DNA of 35,140 nt, from the NCBI GenBank assembly GCA_003210795.1, contig QCUJ01000017.1:1-35140 (forward strand), written 5' to 3'. The stretch comes from Synechococcus sp. AG-679-B05 (GTDB lineage: Bacteria; Cyanobacteriota; Cyanobacteriia; PCC-6307; Cyanobiaceae). This document shows, in pieces, positions 25,261 through 34,427 of this stretch (its first letter is position 1; each line of letters begins with the position of its first letter). The translations under genes were made by a program, and so were the position numbers. A model generated the notes under the pieces. That model made no database searches. It was not told the DNA's origin and was given only the letters and a program-made list of their open reading frames with translations.

Positions 25261-27843
25261 TTAGGCCTGGGCCAGAACGGCAGCTTCATCGGTGCTGCTG
25301 ACGACCCGGCCCTGGTCCTCAAAGCCGTCGATCTGGTCGAAGTTCAGGTAGCGATAGAGCTGATCGGAAAGAGGGTCGATCTTCTCGGCTGCGATGCTCC
25401 GATATTCGTCTGGTGTTGGGATGCGGCCCAGCTGGGCGCAGACGGCCGCCAGTTCCGCGCTTCCCAGGTACACCTGAGCACCCTTGCCAAGCCGGTTGTT
25501 GAAGTTGCGGGTACTGGTGGAGAACACTGTGGTGTCGTCCTCAACCCGGGCCTGGTTGCCCATGCACAATGAGCAGCCGGGCATCTCCATTCGAGATCCT
25601 GCTGCTTCAAAGGTGGCGTAGTAGCCCTCAGCCTTCAGCGTTTCCTCATCCATTCGGGTTGGTGGGCAGACCCAGAGTCGCGCTTCGTTTTGGCCGGCGC
25701 CTTCCAGCACCTTTGCAGCAGCGCGGTAGTGGCCGATGTTGGTCATGCAGGATCCGATGAAGACCTCCTGAACCGGATTCCCAGCCACTTCGCTGAGCAG
25801 CTTCACGTTGTCTGGATCGTTCGGGCAGGCCACTACCGGTTCGGTGAGCTCGTCCAGGTTGACGTCGAGCACTTCGGCGTAGTCAGCATCAGCGTCAGCG
25901 GTGAGCAGCTGCGGGTTGGCCAGCCAGGCTTCCATTTCCTTGATCCTGCGGGCCAGGGTGCGGGCATCGCTGTATCCCCGGGCGATCATGTTTTTCAGCA
26001 GGGCCACATTGCTGCGCAGATATTCGCTGACCGTTTCTTCGGAGAGCTTGATCGCACAGCCTGCACAGGAGCGTTCTGCGCTGGCATCCGTGAGTTCAAA
26101 GGCCTGTTCGAGCTTCAGGTTGGGGAGCCCTTCGATCTCCATGATCCGGCCGTTGAACAGATTTTTTTTGTTGGCTTTTTCAACGGTCAGCAGGCCTCGC
26201 TGAATCGCGATCCAGGGAATGGCATTGACGACATCGCGAAGGGTAACTCCCGGCTGCAGAGAGCCGCTGAAGCGCACCAGCACCGACTCGGGCATGTCCA
26301 ACGGCATGGCGCCGATGGCCGCGGCGAAGGCCACGAGGCCGGATCCCGCGGGGAAGGAGATGCCCAGTGGGAAGCGGGTATGGCTGTCTCCGCCGGTGCC
26401 CACGGTGTCGGGCAGCAGCATGCGGTTGAGCCAACTGTGGATGATTCCGTCTCCGGGGCGCAAGGCCACTCCGCCCCGTTGCGCGAAGAAATCGGGAAGG
26501 TCCTTCTGGGTCTGCAGATCAACGGGCTTGGGATAGGCCGCGGTGTGGCAAAAGCTCTGCATCACCAAGTCGGATGAGAATCCCAGGCAGGCCAGTTCCT
26601 TCATCTCATCCCGGGTCATCGGTCCGGTGGTGTCCTGGGATCCGACGGTGGTCATCAGCGGTTCGCAGCTGGTGCCCGGATGAACCCCGGCCAGGCCGCA
26701 GGCTTTGCCGACCATCTTCTGGGCCAGGGTGAACCCCTTGCCGGTGTCTCCCGGTGCGGAGGGTCGGATGAATAGATCCGACGGCGGCAGCCCGAGCTTT
26801 GCCCGCACCTTGTCGGTCAGAGCCCGACCGATCATGAGTGGGATGCGTCCACCGGCACGCACCTCATCGCGGATGGTGCTGGGATTGAGCTCAAAGCGGC
26901 TCACCACCGTGCCTTCCCGTTCGATCGTTCCGTCATAGGGACGGATGGTGATGACATCTCCGGTATTCAGGATCGTGACATCGCATTCGATCGGTAGCGC
27001 GCCGGAGTCTTCCGCGGTGTTGAAAAAGATCGGAGCGATCTTGCCGCCAAGGATCACACCGCCGGCCCGTTTGTTGGGAACGAAGGGAATGTCATCCCCC
27101 GTGTGCCAGAGCACGGAATTGATCGCGCTTTTGCGGGAACTCCCCGTTCCCACAACATCACCCACGTAGGACACGGGATGCCCGTTCTCCTTCAGGGTCT
27201 CGATTGTTTGAAGGCCCTCTGGATCGCGGGTTTCCAGCATGGCCAGGGCATGCATGGGAATATCCGGCCGCGTTGTGGCGTGGGTGGCGGGGGAGAGGTC
27301 GTCGGTGTTGGTTTCGCCTTCAACCTTGAACACCGTCACGGTGATGCTCTCGGCCAGTTTCGGTTTGGAAGTGAACCATTCGGCGGCGGCCCAGCTATCC
27401 ACCACCTGCTTGGCGAAGCGGTTGCTGTTCGCCAGCTCCATCACTTCATTGAAGGCGTCGTAGACCAGCAGGATGCGGCTGAGGCCGGCGGCAGCACAGG
27501 CCGCCAGTTCGGTGTTGCTGTGTTTCAACAGCTCGATTAGAGCGGCCACGTTGTAACCGCCCACCATGGTTCCCAGAAGTCGGGTGGCGTCCAGTGGTGA
27601 CACCAGGGGGCTGCTGACATGGCCTTGGGCAACTGCGCTGAGCCAGGTGGCTTTGACGTAGGCCGCTTCGTCCACGCCGGGTGGGATGCGCTCACTCAGC
27701 AGATGGAGCAGGGCTTCGTCCTCACCGGATGGAGGGTTTTGCAGCAGTTCGGTGAGCCCCTGCGTCTGCTCAGCAGTGAGAGCCAGAGCAGGAACGCCCT
27801 GGGCTTCCCGTTCTGCGGCCAACTTGCGGTAAGCGCTCAGCAT
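25261..27843 (-). CDS. acnB: Aconitate hydratase B
   Basis: 860-aa TCA-cycle enzyme interconverting citrate and isocitrate. The N-terminal HEAT-like region precedes the swivelling domain (TRPDIPMHALAML, then SYVGDVVGTGSSRKSA), in the domain order typical of AcnB. The 4Fe-4S cluster ligands are C699 (GSCMTNIGH) and C757/C760 (GCSLCMGNQ). The start is set at ATG 27843 (MLSAYRKLAAERE), where AcnB proteins begin. A TTG 60 bp upstream gives a glycine/proline-rich extension unlike the family. It is divergent from the DAHP synthase gene across 95 bp. Confidence 0.96.
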   Translation of the reverse strand: MLSAYRKLAAEREAQGVPALALTAEQTQGLTELLQNPPSGEDEALLHLLSERIPPGVDEAAYVKATWLSAVAQGHVSSPLVSPLDATRLLGTMVGGYNVAALIELLKHSNTELAACAAAGLSRILLVYDAFNEVMELANSNRFAKQVVDSWAAAEWFTSKPKLAESITVTVFKVEGETNTDDLSPATHATTRPDIPMHALAMLETRDPEGLQTIETLKENGHPVSYVGDVVGTGSSRKSAINSVLWHTGDDIPFVPNKRAGGVILGGKIAPIFFNTAEDSGALPIECDVTILNTGDVITIRPYDGTIEREGTVVSRFELNPSTIRDEVRAGGRIPLMIGRALTDKVRAKLGLPPSDLFIRPSAPGDTGKGFTLAQKMVGKACGLAGVHPGTSCEPLMTTVGSQDTTGPMTRDEMKELACLGFSSDLVMQSFCHTAAYPKPVDLQTQKDLPDFFAQRGGVALRPGDGIIHSWLNRMLLPDTVGTGGDSHTRFPLGISFPAGSGLVAFAAAIGAMPLDMPESVLVRFSGSLQPGVTLRDVVNAIPWIAIQRGLLTVEKANKKNLFNGRIMEIEGLPNLKLEQAFELTDASAERSCAGCAIKLSEETVSEYLRSNVALLKNMIARGYSDARTLARRIKEMEAWLANPQLLTADADADYAEVLDVNLDELTEPVVACPNDPDNVKLLSEVAGNPVQEVFIGSCMTNIGHYRAAAKVLEGAGQNEARLWVCPPTRMDEETLKAEGYYATFEAAGSRMEMPGCSLCMGNQARVEDDTTVFSTSTRNFNNRLGKGAQVYLGSAELAAVCAQLGRIPTPDEYRSIAAEKIDPLSDQLYRYLNFDQIDGFEDQGRVVSSTDEAAVLAQA

Positions 27844-27938
27844 GGGATGTAGGTGCGGGGCTTCACCCCATTCTTCCGGACCGCCTCTGTTGCTTATGGG
27901 CAAAGTGCGTAGCCTTGGCTTGATTTAGCGCTTTGGTC

Positions 27939-29006
27939 ATGGCCGCCACCTCAGATCTGCATGTGGTGGAAACGCGTCCGCTCGTGGCACCTGCGCTCCT
28001 GCATCGCGACCTGCCGATCGACGCCGCCTCAACCGAGACCGTGGCTTCAGCGCGTCGCCGGATTCAATCGATTTTGCGGGGTGACGATCTGCGCCTGCTG
28101 GTGGTGGTGGGCCCCTGCTCCGTTCACGACAAGATGGCTGCGCGCGAGTATGCCCAGCGCCTGGCTCCGATCCGGGAGCGGCTGAAGGATCAGCTGGAGG
28201 TGGTGATGCGGGTGTATTTCGAGAAGCCGCGCACAACTGTGGGTTGGAAAGGGATGATCAATGATCCCCATCTGGATGGCTCCTACGACATCAACACCGG
28301 TTTGCGACGTGCCCGCGGATTGCTTTTGGATCTTGCACGCGAGGGTATACCGACGGCTACGGAACTCTTGGATCCCGTGGTGCCCCAGTACATCGCTGAT
28401 CTGATCAGTTGGGCCGCCATCGGCGCCAGGACCACGGAAAGCCAGACGCACCGTGAGATGGCGTCGGGCTTGTCGATGCCGGTCGGCTACAAAAACGGCA
28501 CGGATGGCAGCGCCAGCATCGCCATCAATGCCATGCAGGCGTCCGCCAGACCCCATCATTTTCTTGGCATCAACCGGGAGGGGCAGGCCTCGATCGTGAG
28601 TACGACGGGAAACCCCGATGGTCATCTGGTGCTGCGCGGCGGAAACGGTGGCAGCAACTATCACTTGGAGGCTGTTCAGGCTGCGGCGTCTGAGTTGAGC
28701 AAGGCTGGATTAAAAGAACGGTTGATGGTGGATTGCAGCCATGCCAATTCCAACAAGGACTACCGCCGTCAGTCCGACGTTTTGGCCTCCGTCGCCGACC
28801 AGCTCAGGGCCGGATCGCAGCACGTGATGGGCGTGATGATTGAAAGCCATTTGGTGGAAGGCAATCAGAAATTGACTGCTGATCTTTCACAGCTCACCTA
28901 CGGCCAGAGCATCACCGATGCCTGCATCAGCTTTAAGGCCACGGAACAGCTGTTGCTGGATCTGGCGTCCGCGGTGGGCGAACTTCAAACGGCCGTTCCA
29001 GCCTGA
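27939..29006 (+). CDS. 3-deoxy-7-phosphoheptulonate synthase (class I DAHP synthase)
   Basis: 355-aa enzyme condensing PEP and erythrose 4-phosphate at the entry of the shikimate pathway. Active-site and metal segments of the AroF/G/H class are LVVVGPCSVHD, RVYFEKPRTTVGWKG, GARTTESQTHREMASGLSMP, LMVDCSHANSNKD and VMIESHLVEGNQ. Length and N-terminal extension fit feedback-regulated enterobacterial-type enzymes; which aromatic amino acid inhibits it is not evident. The start is ATG at 27939 (a TTG two codons earlier is open). The same window encodes AroE, a later pathway step. Confidence 0.95.
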   Translation: MAATSDLHVVETRPLVAPALLHRDLPIDAASTETVASARRRIQSILRGDDLRLLVVVGPCSVHDKMAAREYAQRLAPIRERLKDQLEVVMRVYFEKPRTTVGWKGMINDPHLDGSYDINTGLRRARGLLLDLAREGIPTATELLDPVVPQYIADLISWAAIGARTTESQTHREMASGLSMPVGYKNGTDGSASIAINAMQASARPHHFLGINREGQASIVSTTGNPDGHLVLRGGNGGSNYHLEAVQAAASELSKAGLKERLMVDCSHANSNKDYRRQSDVLASVADQLRAGSQHVMGVMIESHLVEGNQKLTADLSQLTYGQSITDACISFKATEQLLLDLASAVGELQTAVPA

Positions 29007-29013
29007 TCGCCAC

Positions 29014-29045
29014 TTGAATGCAGCCTGATGGTCTGCTGGATTCAA
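29014..29045. other. Imperfect hairpin between convergent genes
   Basis: TTGAAT/ATTCAA arms with an inner GCAG/CTGC pairing and a 3-nt bulge lie just after the DAHP synthase stop. There is no T-run; it may help end transcription or protect the 3' end. Nothing else is recognised in the 91-bp gap. Confidence 0.35.
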
Positions 29046-29097
29046 CTCCCTGAACAGTCTCCCCTTTGCCAGCGTCACGGGAAGCTGATGTTTTGCT

Positions 29098-29709
29098 TCA
29101 GCTCAGCGTTGCTGCCCACAGACAACCCACGACCAGGGGAACGCTGAGGTTGTCGATTCCTGCAGGGCTGAGTTGTTCCAGCCCAGTGGCCACTACAGAT
29201 AAGAGCAGGGCAACCGTCCAGTTGGCACCAGAGCCGCCGGTGATGCTCAGTGCCAGCAGCACGCCGAAGGAAACCATCAGCATGGTGGTGGTTCCAGCCA
29301 GAGATTTCGTTTGGCCGGCAACGGACCAACGCGGCGACGTCACGGCACTACCGATTAATCCGGCCAGACCATCACCGCAGGCCATGACCAGCACGCCTGC
29401 GCAGACAGCATCTGGTCGACTCGGCCAGAAGAGCATCAGCAGCGCAGTGATCGCCAGGCCGTAAGCGGTTGTTCCGTAGCTGTTGCGATCAACATTTTCA
29501 ACGGCGGGGATCAGACGCCAACGCTGGTTGATTGCCGTTGCCAAGGTAACGACGCCAGCAAAGGGAATCGCGATTTGGGCTGGGATGGCGAACCACCAGG
29601 CCATGGGAATCACAGCACCTGTGCCGATGTGCACAATCTTTCTGCTGAGCTCGCGCTGGTTGGGCCATTGACGACGTGCCAAAAGAGCTGCAGCAAGAAC
29701 GATCACCAT
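29098..29709 (-). CDS. Phytol kinase/diacylglycerol kinase-like membrane protein
   Basis: 203 aa from ATG 29709, with about six hydrophobic helices. Family segments are ELSRKIVHIGTGAVIP near the N-terminus, RNSYGTTAYGLAIT, MACGDGLAGLIGSAVTSPRW and GQTKSLAGTTTML. This CTP-dependent lipid-kinase-like family includes VTE5-type phytol kinases that recycle phytol for tocopherol and chlorophyll; the exact alcohol is not evident. The first helix would be short from ATG 29709. The frame is open to a CTG at 29757 that overlaps the sigma-factor stop (CTGA), adding 16 mostly hydrophobic residues, so the true start may lie there. Confidence 0.8.
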   Translation of the reverse strand: MVIVLAAALLARRQWPNQRELSRKIVHIGTGAVIPMAWWFAIPAQIAIPFAGVVTLATAINQRWRLIPAVENVDRNSYGTTAYGLAITALLMLFWPSRPDAVCAGVLVMACGDGLAGLIGSAVTSPRWSVAGQTKSLAGTTTMLMVSFGVLLALSITGGSGANWTVALLLSVVATGLEQLSPAGIDNLSVPLVVGCLWAATLS

Positions 29710-29753
29710 CCATGCGGTGATCGTCAGGATGCCACTGCTTGAGGTCAGAGTGA

Positions 29754-30740
29754 TCAGGCGGCCTGTTGGTGATTGGTTATGGCCCGCAGCTTGAGAATCG
29801 CTTTGGATTCGAGTTGTCGGACCCGTTCGCGGGAGACATTGATCTGACGACCGATTTCCGCCAGCGTCAGAGGCTCTTCACCACCAAGGCCAAAACGCAG
29901 CTTGAGGATCTTCTGTTCCCGCTCGTTCAGTTGTGATAGCCAGCCGCCCAGGTGCTCCTTCTGAATGCTGCGGTCCATGCCTTCCATCGGCTCTTCGCCG
30001 TTGGGGTCAGGAATCAGTTCACCAAGAGTGCTGCGATCCTCCTCGCCTCGGGCGTGGGCATCGAGGGAGGCGCATGGGGCGCTCTGCGAGATCAGGTCTT
30101 CAAGATCACGGGGTTCAATCCCCATGGCACTGGCCAGCTCCAGTCGATTGGGCTGGCGGCCAAAACGGTGGGAGAGCTCCCTGGAGATGCGACGCATCTT
30201 GGAGAGTTTTTCGCTGACGTGGATCGGCAGGCGAATCGTGCGGGCGCTGTTGTCGATCGCCCTGGTCATGCCCTGACGGATCCACCAGTAGGCATATGTC
30301 GAAAACTTGTAGCCCATTGCCGGGTCAAACTTGTCGACGGCGCGTTCCAATCCGATCGCACCCTCCTGAACCAGGTCCAGCAGTTCCAGCCCCTGGTTCT
30401 GATATTTCTTGGCGACGCTCACAACCAGGCGCAGGTTGGCGGCCATCATGCGGTCGCGAGCACGTTTGCCCATGCGGATCTTGTGCCGCTGGCGGGAGGT
30501 GAGATCCCCCTCAGGAACGTCCTGTAGCTGTTTCATCGCTTGCACATGATGTGCAAGTTCGATTTCTTCGGCTGCAGTCAGCAGTGGGATGCGTCCAATG
30601 CTGCTCAGATAAAAGCCAATGGAATCAGTGGCTAAACGTCTGCTTTGGCTCGCTGTTGACCGACGTCCAGTAGACGGCAGTGCAGGTATCTTCCGGGAAG
30701 ACTTTTCAGCCTCGCCGGAAGACTCCAGAGGGATCCCCAT
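29754..30740 (-). CDS. Group 2 RNA polymerase sigma-70 family factor
   Basis: 328-aa sigma factor that directs RNA polymerase to a promoter set. Region 1.2 is DSIGFYLSSIGRIPLLTAAEE; regions 2.1-2.4 include NLRLVVSVAKKYQNQGLELLDLVQEG and KFSTYAYWWIRQGMTRAIDNSART; region 3 starts at IRLPIHVSEKLSK; region 4.2 is LTLAEIGRQINVSRERVRQLE. It lacks the long region 1.1 of the primary sigma, so it is a SigB/C/D/E-type non-essential paralogue, whose member cannot be named. The start is ATG at 30740 (a GTG one codon earlier is possible). It is preceded by an AT-rich 205-bp gap. Confidence 0.93.
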   Translation of the reverse strand: MGIPLESSGEAEKSSRKIPALPSTGRRSTASQSRRLATDSIGFYLSSIGRIPLLTAAEEIELAHHVQAMKQLQDVPEGDLTSRQRHKIRMGKRARDRMMAANLRLVVSVAKKYQNQGLELLDLVQEGAIGLERAVDKFDPAMGYKFSTYAYWWIRQGMTRAIDNSARTIRLPIHVSEKLSKMRRISRELSHRFGRQPNRLELASAMGIEPRDLEDLISQSAPCASLDAHARGEEDRSTLGELIPDPNGEEPMEGMDRSIQKEHLGGWLSQLNEREQKILKLRFGLGGEEPLTLAEIGRQINVSRERVRQLESKAILKLRAITNHQQAA

Positions 30741-30945
30741 CACCCTGGTCTCCTGAATGAATTTGGGCTGAACTTAGCACTCAGTGTTGAGAAAGAACGA
30801 CGCAAATCCGAAAACTTTCAGCAGCTGAACTTCGTTCAGTTGAGATCTCTCGGAATTTTTACCTTTCCGGTTGAAAATTCACCGAAATCAACGTTTTTGC
30901 TTGTATCGAAGGAGACAGATCAAGATGATTTTTAATGATGAAGCA
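30741..30945 (-). promoter_or_regulatory. AT-rich upstream region of the sigma gene with short palindromes
   Basis: This gap between ppk and the sigma gene is the most AT-rich part of the window. It holds CTGAAC-TTC-GTTCAG (30825-30839), the palindrome GAGATCTC (30842-30849) and several A/T tracts, likely the sigma promoter and regulatory sites. A single TTAGCACTC (30774-30782) resembles one CIRCE arm without its partner. No exact -10/-35 pair can be chosen. Confidence 0.45.
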
Positions 30946-33084
30946 TTACAAGCTGGTGAGTCCCTGGCTCCATGCGTTGATCAATTCGATCTGTGAGTTC
31001 CTCTCGGGCTCATCATCTGTGGGTTGGCGCTGCGTGAAGCTGCCATCACTGTGCATGTCCCAGGCTCCACGATTGTCGTTGAGATAAAGCGACAACAGTC
31101 GTTCCAATTGTTCTTGCAAGGCAGGCTCTTCAACCGGTGTCACCGCTTCCACGCGTCGATCCAGATTCCTTGTCATCCAGTCAGCACTGCCGATATACAC
31201 CTCTGGCGATCCACCGTTGCTGAACCAGAAGATGCGTGAGTGTTCCAGAAACTGGCCAATAATGCTGATCACACGGATGTTGTCGCTCAGCCCTTCCTTG
31301 CCTGGAATCAGGCTGCACATTCCGCGAATGATCAGTTCAATCTGGATCCCTGCCTGTGACGCTTCATAGAGCAGGCTGATGATCTCGGGATCCACCAGAG
31401 AATTCATCTTGGCTCGGATCAATCCAGGACGGCCTTCCTGGGCATGGTCGATTTCGCGGCGGATCAGGGCTTTCATGCCCTTCCGCAGGGTGACGGGTGC
31501 CACCAGCAGTTTGCGGAAACTCTGCTGCTTTGAAAATCCCGTCAGGTAATTGAACAATTCCACCAGGTCCTGCCCCAGCTCGGGGCGTGTGGAAAGTAAT
31601 CCGAGGTCGGTGTAGAGCTTGGATGTTTTCGAGTTGTAGTTGCCGGTGCCGATGTGCACGTAGCTGCGCACGTGGTCCTGTTCTCGGCGCACCACCAGCA
31701 CAATTTTGGTGTGGGTTTTCAGGCCGAGTACGCCATACACCACATGTACGCCTGCCCGCTCAAGTTGCCTCGCCCACTGGATGTTGTTGTCTTCGTCAAA
31801 CCGGGCTTTGAGCTCCACCAGGGCCATCACCTGTTTGCCGTTTTCTGCGGCGCGGATGAGCGCTGCAATGATCGGCGAATCCTTCGATGTCCGGTACAGG
31901 GTCATCTTGATCCCCATCACCTGGGGATCATCTGCCGCCTGATTGATGAATTCCTCCACGGTGGTTGAGAACAGGTCATAAGGGTGATGCAACAGGATGT
32001 CCTGTTGACGCATCAACGAAAAAATGTCGTCAAACTCCTCCGGATTGACAGTCCCTTCATCGATGAGGTGCTGTTGCGATCGCGCCAAAAGATCGGGGGT
32101 CTGACCGTTGTGGGATTTGCTCTTCAAGTTCGGTAGCGGTAACCCCGCCAGTCCGAACAGATCGTCGAGGCCCAGAAGCCCATCAATCTTGTAGAGATCT
32201 TCCTCTACAACGGCGAGTCCCTGCATCAGCATCGCCACCACGTCGTCCGGCATCTCGTTGGGTACTTCCAGACGCACCACTTCGCCGCCGACCCTGCGTT
32301 TGCGCAGGCCTTTTTCCAGCGCCAGCATCAGATCGTCTGCCTCCAGATCCCGTAGTTCGAGATCAGCATCACGGGTGACGCGGAAGACGTAATGCCCCTC
32401 CACGCTCATTCCTGGAAACAGCAAGGAGAGGTTGTAAGCAATCATCTGCTCCAACGGAATGGCGCTGTGGATGGGGGCTGGATCGTGATCGCTCAGCTCC
32501 GTGGGGATGGCCATGAACCTGGGGAGGTTCTTCTGGGGAACCTTCAATCGGGCGAATTGGCGTTGATCTGTTTCGGGATCACGGATCACAGCCGCCACGT
32601 TCATGCTCAGGTTGCTCACAAACGGGAAGGGATGGGCTGGATCCACCGCCAGGGGTGTCAAGACCGGGAACACCGAGTTTCGGAACGTGTCATCGACCCA
32701 TTGCCGCTGGCGATCGTTCAGCTGGTCGTAATCCAGAAGCTGCACATGGTGTTGCTGGAGCTGTTTTTTGAGGCGTAACCGGAAATGATCCTGCTGTTGC
32801 TGCAGCAGGGGCATCAACTGTTCGCGAATGGTGAGCAGCTGTTCAAGAGGCGTCTTGCCGTCTTCGCTCGGCTTGGTGATTCCGGCTTCCACCTGAGACT
32901 TCAGGGATGCCACTCGCACCATGAAGAATTCATCGAGGTTGTTGCTGAAGATGGCACTGAATTTCGCCTGATCAAGCAGTGGGGTGCGTTGATCGAGTGC
33001 CTGAGCGAGGACTCGCTCGTTGAAGGCGATCCAGCTCAGCTCACGGTTGATGTAGCGATCCGGACTCAGCAGATCGGAACTCAT
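30946..33084 (-). CDS. ppk1: Polyphosphate kinase 1
   Basis: 712-aa enzyme polymerising the gamma-phosphate of ATP into polyphosphate, a phosphorus and energy store. The N-terminal domain begins YINRELSWIAFNERVLAQA and includes FSNNLDEFFMVRVASL. Catalytic histidines are H458 (GLKTHTK) and H615 (FLEHSRIF), spaced as in E. coli Ppk (435 and 592). The phosphate-binding HIGTGNYNSKTSKLYTD and the C-terminal DWMTRNLDRRVEA are also present. The start is ATG 33084 (MSSDLLSPDRYIN). A TTG at 33129 directly after the MFS stop would add 15 unconserved-looking residues. Confidence 0.96.
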   Translation of the reverse strand: MSSDLLSPDRYINRELSWIAFNERVLAQALDQRTPLLDQAKFSAIFSNNLDEFFMVRVASLKSQVEAGITKPSEDGKTPLEQLLTIREQLMPLLQQQQDHFRLRLKKQLQQHHVQLLDYDQLNDRQRQWVDDTFRNSVFPVLTPLAVDPAHPFPFVSNLSMNVAAVIRDPETDQRQFARLKVPQKNLPRFMAIPTELSDHDPAPIHSAIPLEQMIAYNLSLLFPGMSVEGHYVFRVTRDADLELRDLEADDLMLALEKGLRKRRVGGEVVRLEVPNEMPDDVVAMLMQGLAVVEEDLYKIDGLLGLDDLFGLAGLPLPNLKSKSHNGQTPDLLARSQQHLIDEGTVNPEEFDDIFSLMRQQDILLHHPYDLFSTTVEEFINQAADDPQVMGIKMTLYRTSKDSPIIAALIRAAENGKQVMALVELKARFDEDNNIQWARQLERAGVHVVYGVLGLKTHTKIVLVVRREQDHVRSYVHIGTGNYNSKTSKLYTDLGLLSTRPELGQDLVELFNYLTGFSKQQSFRKLLVAPVTLRKGMKALIRREIDHAQEGRPGLIRAKMNSLVDPEIISLLYEASQAGIQIELIIRGMCSLIPGKEGLSDNIRVISIIGQFLEHSRIFWFSNGGSPEVYIGSADWMTRNLDRRVEAVTPVEEPALQEQLERLLSLYLNDNRGAWDMHSDGSFTQRQPTDDEPERNSQIELINAWSQGLTSL

Positions 33085-33129
33085 GGGATGGCTGGTGGAA
33101 CTGTTGTTGTCAGAACTGCAACGTAGCAA

Positions 33130-34407
33130 TCAGATTTGGTGTTCCAGTTGACCTCCCTGGGGACGGCCAGCCACCAGAAAAGCGACCCCGATGAGCACGG
33201 CGGCTCCGATCCAGAAAGGACTGGTCTGGCCCAGGCGGTCGTAACTGAAACCGGCGGCAGAAGCCCCAAGGAATGTGCCGAGGCTCTGGAGGCCCTGGAG
33301 ACCTCCTAGGGCTGCGCCTTGCCCATCCCGGTTCAGTTTTCTGGAGACCAGGGCGCGCAGGCAGGGGGTGACCAGACCGGTGCCCAGTGCCAGCAGGGCC
33401 ACGGCGCTGTAAATCACAGGCATGGAAGTCTCCACGGTGGCCATTGGAACCAGCACACAACCCACCGTCAGCAGACCGAGGCCAGTCAGGGTGAGGCGCA
33501 GTTCTCCAAACCGCTTCACAAGGGGGCCGATCAGACCTCCTTGCACGATCATGGCGATCACCCCTACCAGGGCGAATGCTGCACCTGCCATGCCTTCGGT
33601 CCAGTTGAAAGAGTTACGGAGATACAGCACCAGAATGGTTGTGAAGCCGTTGAAGGCCATGAAAAAGCCGAAAAAGGCCAAGGCCAGACGCCTCACATCG
33701 CTCTGAGCAAAAACGCTTTGCAGCAGCGATACGGGATTGAGAGCCCGTTTGCGCGGCAGTGGCTTGCGGGCTTCAAGCGGATGGGTCTCCGGCAGGAGAA
33801 GGCTCACCATCACCAGATTCACTGCGGCGAAGCCGGTGGCCCCCCATGCCGGAAGGATGCGGTTCATTTCACCTAGCAGGCCCCCCAGGCCAGGGCCCAG
33901 GGCGAAGCCCAGACCGAAGGCGACACCGATCAGTCCAAAGGCTTTTGCGCGGTTTTCCGGTGTGGTGATGTCGGCAAGGACCGCTGTTGCGGTAGCGGCA
34001 GTGCCGCCGCTCATGCCATCGATGATTCGAGCGAGGAAGAGCAGTGCCAGGGGCAGGCCTGCAGCGGTGGCTCCCGGCCAGATCTCCTGCCAGGGCAGCG
34101 TCAGGGTGATCGCGAAGAGACCCATGCCCACTACCGAACCAGCAACGCAGACGGTGATGACCGGTCGGCGGCCGAAGCGATCGCTCAGGGCTCCGATTAG
34201 AGGTGCCACTGCGAACTGGGACAGGGCATAGGTGCCCGAAAGTAGCCCGACCGTGCTGCCACTGCTGCTGAAATCCGCCAGCAGAAAGGGGAGCAACGGC
34301 AGAAAAATGCTTTCGCTGAGCCGGTCATTCAGCAGCGTCAGGAACGTGCTCAGTAGGGTTGGGATGCGGCGGCGCTGCAAGGCGACCAGCGGGCGGGTGA
34401 GACTCAC
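33130..34407 (-). CDS. Major facilitator superfamily transporter (TetA-like)
   Basis: 425-aa protein with about 12 hydrophobic helices. Motif A is GALSDRFGRRPVI between helices 2 and 3. ARIIDGMSGGTAATATAVLADITTPENRAKAFG is the helix 4-5 loop typical of drug:H+ antiporters, and GPGLGGLLG is the motif C region. It is probably an efflux pump; the substrate is unknown. The start is set at GTG 34407 (MSLTRPLVALQRRR). The open frame runs to 34461, but that part overlaps the divergent GNAT gene. Its stop is 45 bp before the chosen ppk start on the same strand. Confidence 0.88.
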   Translation of the reverse strand: MSLTRPLVALQRRRIPTLLSTFLTLLNDRLSESIFLPLLPFLLADFSSSGSTVGLLSGTYALSQFAVAPLIGALSDRFGRRPVITVCVAGSVVGMGLFAITLTLPWQEIWPGATAAGLPLALLFLARIIDGMSGGTAATATAVLADITTPENRAKAFGLIGVAFGLGFALGPGLGGLLGEMNRILPAWGATGFAAVNLVMVSLLLPETHPLEARKPLPRKRALNPVSLLQSVFAQSDVRRLALAFFGFFMAFNGFTTILVLYLRNSFNWTEGMAGAAFALVGVIAMIVQGGLIGPLVKRFGELRLTLTGLGLLTVGCVLVPMATVETSMPVIYSAVALLALGTGLVTPCLRALVSRKLNRDGQGAALGGLQGLQSLGTFLGASAAGFSYDRLGQTSPFWIGAAVLIGVAFLVAGRPQGGQLEHQI

Positions 34408-34427
34408 ATTCCCACAGGCTTGATGGC

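Noticed and set aside
25690-26577. 295-aa plus-strand ORF
   Set aside because: It lies wholly antisense to acnB, is rich in His/Gln/Gly as expected of a shadow frame, and has no recognisable motif.
30774-30782. CIRCE element (HrcA site)
   Set aside because: Only one arm, TTAGCACTC, is present; the GAGTGCTAA partner 9 nt away is missing.
30935-30955. Terminator after ppk
   Set aside because: The TAATG/CATTA stem is only 5 bp and, read on the ppk strand, is followed by A residues rather than T.
30925-30996. 23-codon plus-strand ORF with an upstream GGAG
   Set aside because: It is very short, overlaps the ppk 3' end and shows no pattern of a known small protein; the Shine-Dalgarno spacing is loose.
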